From Phycisphaerae bacterium (GTDB lineage: Bacteria; Planctomycetota; Phycisphaerae; Sedimentisphaerales; SM23-30), in the NCBI GenBank assembly GCA_021736565.1, contig JAIPFO010000150.1, forward strand, positions 1 through 8,448: a stretch of 8,448 nucleotides of DNA, written 5' to 3'. Position 1 is the first letter of the stretch. Each line of letters starts with the position of its first letter. Under the pieces are notes generated by a model, which worked only from the letters and a program-made list of their open reading frames with translations, did no database searches and had not been told where the DNA came from. The position numbers and the translations under genes are program-made. Positions 5,797 through 8,448 of the stretch are shown one piece after another.

Positions 5797-6468
5797 ATGC
5801 GACCTTATTACTGGTTTTGGCAACAATTCATGCGAATTATGTTTTCGGCTTTATTTAAAAGCCAGGCCTATAACCGCCACAATGTCCCCCTGGAAGGACC
5901 CGTTTTGCTAGTGAGTAACCATCAGAGCTTTCTGGACCCGATGCTCTGCGGGGCGGGCATCAATCGCGAAGCCTACTATATGGCCCGGGACACACTTTTT
6001 AAGAATCCTGTTTTTGGTGCCATGCTCCGTTCGGTCAATTCGTTTCCTGTCCAGCGCGATAAAGCGGACGTCAAAGCGATTAAAGATATCATCAATCGCT
6101 TAAAGTCGGGTAAGGTCGTTACCATGTTCCCCGAAGGAACCCGTACCACCGATGGCAAGATCCAACCCTTTAAAAGCGGCTTCGATGTCATCGCACGCCG
6201 GTCAAAGGCAACCACCGTGCCGGTCGTGATTGACGGGGCCTATGAGGCATGGCCCCGCCACCAGCTCTTCCCCGCCATGGGAACAATTCGCGTCATGTAT
6301 GGCCAACCCATAACACCCCAGGAATGTAAAACCCTCTCCCGGGAAGAATTCGTCGCACGGATCAATCAGCAACTCTGCCAGATGCAAAACGAGCTTCGAA
6401 CCCGCTATGGTAGACCACCTCTCGATTACGCCAAGTCCCCCATAATAGAAAAAATCGATGGCCAGTAG
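5797..6468 (+). CDS. plsC: 1-acyl-sn-glycerol-3-phosphate acyltransferase (PlsC family)
   Basis: Transfers an acyl chain to lysophosphatidic acid to make phosphatidic acid, the precursor of membrane phospholipids, at the inner face of the cytoplasmic membrane. The 223 residues show the four acyltransferase blocks: NHQSFLDP (41-48; catalytic His42 and Asp47 of the HX4D motif), the NSFPVQRDKAD block (81-91), FPEGTR (111-116, glycerol-phosphate binding) and the PVVIDGAYEAWPR block (142-154). The N-terminal segment (residues 3-20) is aromatic and hydrophobic and may rest on the membrane. CGGAG stands seven bases before the ATG at 5797. The tail after residue 200 is hydrophilic. The position after cmk, in the same orientation, suggests co-transcription. 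Acyl and acceptor specificity cannot be read from the sequence. Confidence 0.93.
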   Translation: MRPYYWFWQQFMRIMFSALFKSQAYNRHNVPLEGPVLLVSNHQSFLDPMLCGAGINREAYYMARDTLFKNPVFGAMLRSVNSFPVQRDKADVKAIKDIINRLKSGKVVTMFPEGTRTTDGKIQPFKSGFDVIARRSKATTVPVVIDGAYEAWPRHQLFPAMGTIRVMYGQPITPQECKTLSREEFVARINQQLCQMQNELRTRYGRPPLDYAKSPIIEKIDGQ

Positions 6469-6514
6469 GGGCGATACGTTCTGGCCATCCCGGCCAAACT
6501 GGAAAATTCTCCAG
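6459..6514 (+). repeat. Overlapping hairpins at the plsC stop codon
   Basis: TGGCCAG (6459-6465, just before the TAG stop) pairs perfectly with CTGGCCA (6481-6487). The second arm can instead pair with downstream GGCCA (6492-6496) through TGGCC (6482-6486), so the two stems exclude each other. A third stem, CTGGA (6499-6503) with TCCAG (6510-6514), follows. There is no T-tract, so this is not a standard terminator. Confidence 0.45.
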
Positions 6515-6543
6515 GAATCGACGTGATGTTAAAAATGAGCCTG

Positions 6544-6625
6544 ACCTGACCGGTATTTGTGTTGCATCCCCTTGTCAATAAACAACTTAGCTGACATTGT
6601 CGCATCCCGGGTGATTCGGTCAGGT
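6544..6625 (+). repeat. Spaced inverted repeat upstream of the Cys-rich gene
   Basis: ACCTGACCG (6544-6552) and CGGTCAGGT (6617-6625) are perfect nine-base arms 64 bases apart. Inside, GTTGCATCCC and GTCGCATCCC are near-identical direct repeats, and TGTCA and TGACA can pair. It lies upstream of a TATAAT box at 6656, so it may be an operator region or the 3' end of the plsC transcript rather than a leader. Confidence 0.4.
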
Positions 6626-6655
6626 AGATTTGGTTGCATGACCGGCGAATTTGAC

Positions 6656-6661
6656 TATAAT
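6656..6661 (+). promoter_or_regulatory. Likely -10 box for the Cys-rich gene
   Basis: A perfect TATAAT lies 63 bases before the ATG at 6725. The best -35 candidate, TTGCAT at 6634-6639 with a 16-base spacer, is weak (first three positions only). The leader would be about 55 nt. Confidence 0.4.
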
Positions 6662-6724
6662 CCAGTGAATGCGATCGTTTTGGACGTTAATTTCTGACGC
6701 AACCATTTTTTGAAAGGGTTATAG

Positions 6725-7135
6725 ATGATTTACTTCAAATGTCAGCAGTGTGGAGAGCAACTGGAGGCCCCCACGTCAATGAGCCACGAGGTATTGCCCT
6801 GCCCCAGCTGTGGGTTTCAGGAGCGAATCCCCGAACAGGTGGAGATTATTTTATCGGAAGACGACGAAATGGACTCTTCGGACAGTCCCGCCACTGAGCC
6901 GCCATCAGACAAAACACAGGAGATCTCCGCGATTCGGCAGTTACGAATATCCGCCAATGGCGAAATGGTACTCAACGAAGATGGTAAATCACTCAAATGC
7001 CCGGTCCAGCAGGGCAAGCGGTGTGAATCTCGCTGTGCATGGTTTGCCCTCGATTCGGAAAAATCCATCGCGAGCTGTCAGGGGCATCTCCTTGGCCAGG
7101 TCGTCCAGAATGATTATAATAATGGTGCCTATTAG
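6725..7135 (+). CDS. Small protein with zinc ribbon and second Cys cluster
   Basis: The 136 residues hold two Cys clusters. The N-terminal one, C6-X2-C9 and C26-X2-C29 (FKCQQCG, PCPSCGF), has the spacing of a zinc ribbon. An acidic, Ser/Pro-rich linker (about 38-66) follows. The C-terminal part has C92, C100, C104 and C118 (KCPVQQGKRCESRCAWF, ASCQGHLLG), with His121 nearby; this pattern could bind a second metal, but I do not recognise the family. There is no signal peptide or membrane segment, so it is probably cytoplasmic. The start is supported by GAAAGGG six bases before the ATG. The function is unknown; a nucleic-acid-binding or metal-sensing role is only a guess. The spacing (256 bp after plsC, 113 bp before panE) and the TATAAT box at 6656 suggest its own transcript. 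Confidence 0.85.
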   Translation: MIYFKCQQCGEQLEAPTSMSHEVLPCPSCGFQERIPEQVEIILSEDDEMDSSDSPATEPPSDKTQEISAIRQLRISANGEMVLNEDGKSLKCPVQQGKRCESRCAWFALDSEKSIASCQGHLLGQVVQNDYNNGAY

Positions 7136-7207
7136 TCTCTTACAAATGATATCTTGAGCAAAATGGTCAGGATTTCTTAACAATCTTCCAGGGGCTTACG
7201 TCCCGCC

Positions 7208-7213
7208 TATAAT
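7208..7213 (+). promoter_or_regulatory. Likely -10 box for panE
   Basis: A perfect TATAAT lies 35 bases before the panE ATG. The -35 position (7185-7190, CTTCCA) matches poorly. A five-base hairpin, CCGGC-ACTT-GCCGG (7221-7234), would lie at the very 5' end of the transcript, just before the AGGAGA ribosome binding site (7237-7242). Confidence 0.45.
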
Positions 7214-7248
7214 ATTGGTTCCGGCACTTGCCGGTCAGGAGAACTTTG

Positions 7249-8163
7249 ATGAAAATTGCCGTTGTCGGCGCCGGGGCGATGGGGGGGTACTACGGTGCCA
7301 TGCTCGCTCGCCATAACTATGACGTCCATTTCCTGATGCGCAGTGACTACCCGGTCGTTAAGCAAAATGGGCTTACGATTAAAAGTTGCAACGGCGACTT
7401 TCACCTGGAGCAGGTTAATTGCTACAAGGATACCCGGGATATGCCGCCGGTCGACCTGGTCTTCATCGGCCTCAAGACCACCGATAACGATAAATATGAA
7501 CAGCTGCTGAGCCCGCTGGCAGGGGGGCAGACACGTTTTCTCTCGGCACAAAACGGCCTGGGCAACGAAGAACAGCTCGCCGGCCTGTTCGGCAAAGACA
7601 ACGTCGCCGGGGCCGTTGCGTTTATCTGCTGCAATCGCCGCCAGCCCGGCGTTATCGATCACCTCGACTATGGTCATATCCACATCGGTAATTTTAACCG
7701 ACCCGCCGATGCGACACTCACCGAATTTGGCCGGATGCTCAACGAAAGTCAGATCACCTGCAAGGTCGTCGATGATATGGCCATGGCCCGCTGGCAAAAG
7801 CTCATCTGGAATGTCCCGTTCAACGGCCTCTCCACCGCACTGGACCTCACCGCCGATAAGATCGTAGGCGACCCGCACCACCGCGACAGGGCCTGGCAGC
7901 TCATGCTGGAAGTCCAGGCCGCCGCCGCCGCCAATGGCGTTACCATCGAAACCACTACCCTCGAACAGATGATGACCTATACCGATACAATGGCACCCTA
8001 TTACACCTCCATGCACCTCGACCGGCTCGCACATCGCCCCATGGAGATCGAATCGATCATCGGCGAACCTCTCCGCCGAGGTCTCGCCAAAAAGATGGCC
8101 CTTCCAGAAATGCAAAAACTATACAATACCCTCAGTGCCCTGCAGAAAACCAACCGCGAATGA
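7249..8163 (+). CDS. panE: 2-dehydropantoate 2-reductase (PanE/ApbA family)
   Basis: NADPH-dependent reduction of ketopantoate to pantoate, the second step of pantothenate and CoA synthesis; cytosolic. The 304 residues start MKIAVVGAGAMGGYYG, a Rossmann NADP-binding loop (GAGAMG at 7-12). Further family marks are LKTTD (75-79, with Lys76), QNGLGNEE (101-108, Asn102), RWQKLIWNVPFNGLSTAL (181-198) with the likely catalytic Lys184, and SMHLDRLAHRPMEIESIIGEP (254-274) with Ser254 and the EIExIxG segment that contact substrate in known PanE enzymes. The length fits the family. AGGAGA six bases before the ATG at 7249 sets the start; an in-frame TTG at 7228 is less likely. Several reductases share this fold, so substrate specificity is inferred. 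The last codons (TNRE, stop) lie in a 10-bp tandem repeat. Confidence 0.9.
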   Translation: MKIAVVGAGAMGGYYGAMLARHNYDVHFLMRSDYPVVKQNGLTIKSCNGDFHLEQVNCYKDTRDMPPVDLVFIGLKTTDNDKYEQLLSPLAGGQTRFLSAQNGLGNEEQLAGLFGKDNVAGAVAFICCNRRQPGVIDHLDYGHIHIGNFNRPADATLTEFGRMLNESQITCKVVDDMAMARWQKLIWNVPFNGLSTALDLTADKIVGDPHHRDRAWQLMLEVQAAAAANGVTIETTTLEQMMTYTDTMAPYYTSMHLDRLAHRPMEIESIIGEPLRRGLAKKMALPEMQKLYNTLSALQKTNRE

Positions 8164-8184
8164 ACGCGAATAAACGCTAATGAA
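8155..8184 (+). repeat. Three 10-bp tandem units across the panE stop codon
   Basis: The units are CGCGAATGAA, CGCGAATAAA and CGCTAATGAA, end to end. The first contains the panE TGA stop. From memory, similar runs of CGCGAATAAA-like words occur around gene ends in other bacterial genomes; I cannot verify that here. Confidence 0.7.
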
Positions 8185-8201
8185 GAAAATATTATTCGCG
8201 T
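8164..8201 (+). repeat. Perfect 10-bp inverted repeat after panE
   Basis: ACGCGAATAA (8164-8173) and TTATTCGCGT (8192-8201) are perfect arms with an 18-base loop. The left arm is made of the tandem units. A second compact hairpin, TCCGCC-GCT-GGCGGA (8223-8237), follows before tilS. Neither has a clear T-tract, though the second is followed by TTTGCCGTTAAAA, so it may be a weak terminator or 3'-stabilising element. Confidence 0.6.
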
Positions 8202-8259
8202 CGGCTACTGCCGATAACAAGGTCCGCCGCTGGCGGATTTGCCGTTAAAAATCACATAA

Positions 8260-8448
8260 ATGCCTCATTTTATTCAACAATTCAACGAACAACTCTCTGA
8301 GTTACTCCCGGGCAATGCCCGTGTACTTCTGGCGGTTTCCGGCGGCCTTGACAGTATGACCATGCTGCATGCATTTGCTGATATTTATCGTCGGCAGCCT
8401 GGTTCGGTAGGGGGGCTTCATGTTGCGCATTTAAATCATCTGCTTCGC
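8260..8448 (+). CDS. tilS: tRNA(Ile)-lysidine synthase, N-terminal part
   Basis: Attaches lysine to C34 of tRNA-Ile(CAU), changing it from Met to Ile decoding; cytosolic and usually essential. Sixty-three codons are visible before the window ends. The PP-loop ATP-binding motif SGGLDS is at residues 27-32 in the context RVLLAVSGGLDSMTMLHAF, followed by GGLHVAHLNHLLR (51-63), which matches the family's V-A-H-x-N-H-x-L-R segment. The N-terminal helix (about 1-17) fits a normal start. No clear ribosome binding site precedes the ATG at 8260, but no better in-frame start gives this N-terminus. It lies 96 bp after panE with hairpins between. The C-terminal tRNA-binding region is outside the window. 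Confidence 0.93.
   Translation, partial: MPHFIQQFNEQLSELLPGNARVLLAVSGGLDSMTMLHAFADIYRRQPGSVGGLHVAHLNHLLR

Noticed and set aside
6768..6780. CCCACGTCAATGA inside the Cys-rich gene as another repeat remnant
   Set aside because: The match is only about nine bases, and the protein there has the normal spacing of a zinc ribbon, so nothing appears inserted.
7207..8115. 302-codon ORF on the minus strand
   Set aside because: It lies wholly antisense to panE, has no family motifs, and is explained by the codon bias of panE.

Overview
The window looks like chromosomal DNA from a free-living bacterium of moderate GC content: genes near 50% GC, intergenic DNA clearly more AT-rich. The combination of RNase Y, a bacterial cytidylate kinase, a 1-acylglycerol-3-phosphate acyltransferase, a small two-cluster cysteine protein, a PanE-family reductase and TilS, plus long repeat-rich gaps, would fit the Planctomycetota/PVC group (Phycisphaerae-like). 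That assignment is impressionistic and rests on no database search.

Layout. Bases 1-1456 (minus) hold most of rny, whose last roughly 35 codons lie off the left edge. Bases 1457-2702 have no convincing gene; they hold two copies of a structured repeat and several strong inverted repeats. A GT4-type glycosyltransferase fills 2703-4316 (minus), followed on its own strand by a hairpin/T-tract terminator at about 2576-2614. The divergent gap 4317-5001 carries four more copies of a related repeat. From 5002 rightward all genes are on the plus strand: cmk, plsC, a small Cys-rich protein gene, panE and the start of tilS (cut by the right edge). Spacings of 96-256 bp, with hairpins at most gene ends and TATAAT boxes before the Cys-rich gene and panE, suggest partly independent transcription rather than one tight operon.

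Functions. The genes are mostly housekeeping: mRNA decay (rny), pyrimidine nucleotide supply (cmk), phosphatidic acid synthesis (plsC), pantothenate/CoA synthesis (panE) and tRNA-Ile2 decoding (tilS). The glycosyltransferase is the accessory-looking gene.

Main finding. A family of about 89-bp elements, with imperfect terminal inverted repeats related to GACGCYGGCGTC at the right end and GACTCCCACGTC or GMSGSTYGCGTY at the left end, occurs seven times between 1481 and 4959, always in the same orientation. Two copies (1481-1569 and 2273-2361) form nested stems with a compensatory base-pair change. Two others form a 93-bp tandem, exactly 31 codons, open in one frame. One copy supplies the stop codon of the glycosyltransferase gene. 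A short remnant that reads in the same frame as the tandem appears to sit in-frame inside cmk, adding about ten residues (DSHVKNDAGT) to a variable loop. This resembles, by analogy only, palindromic elements that insert into protein-coding genes in Rickettsia.
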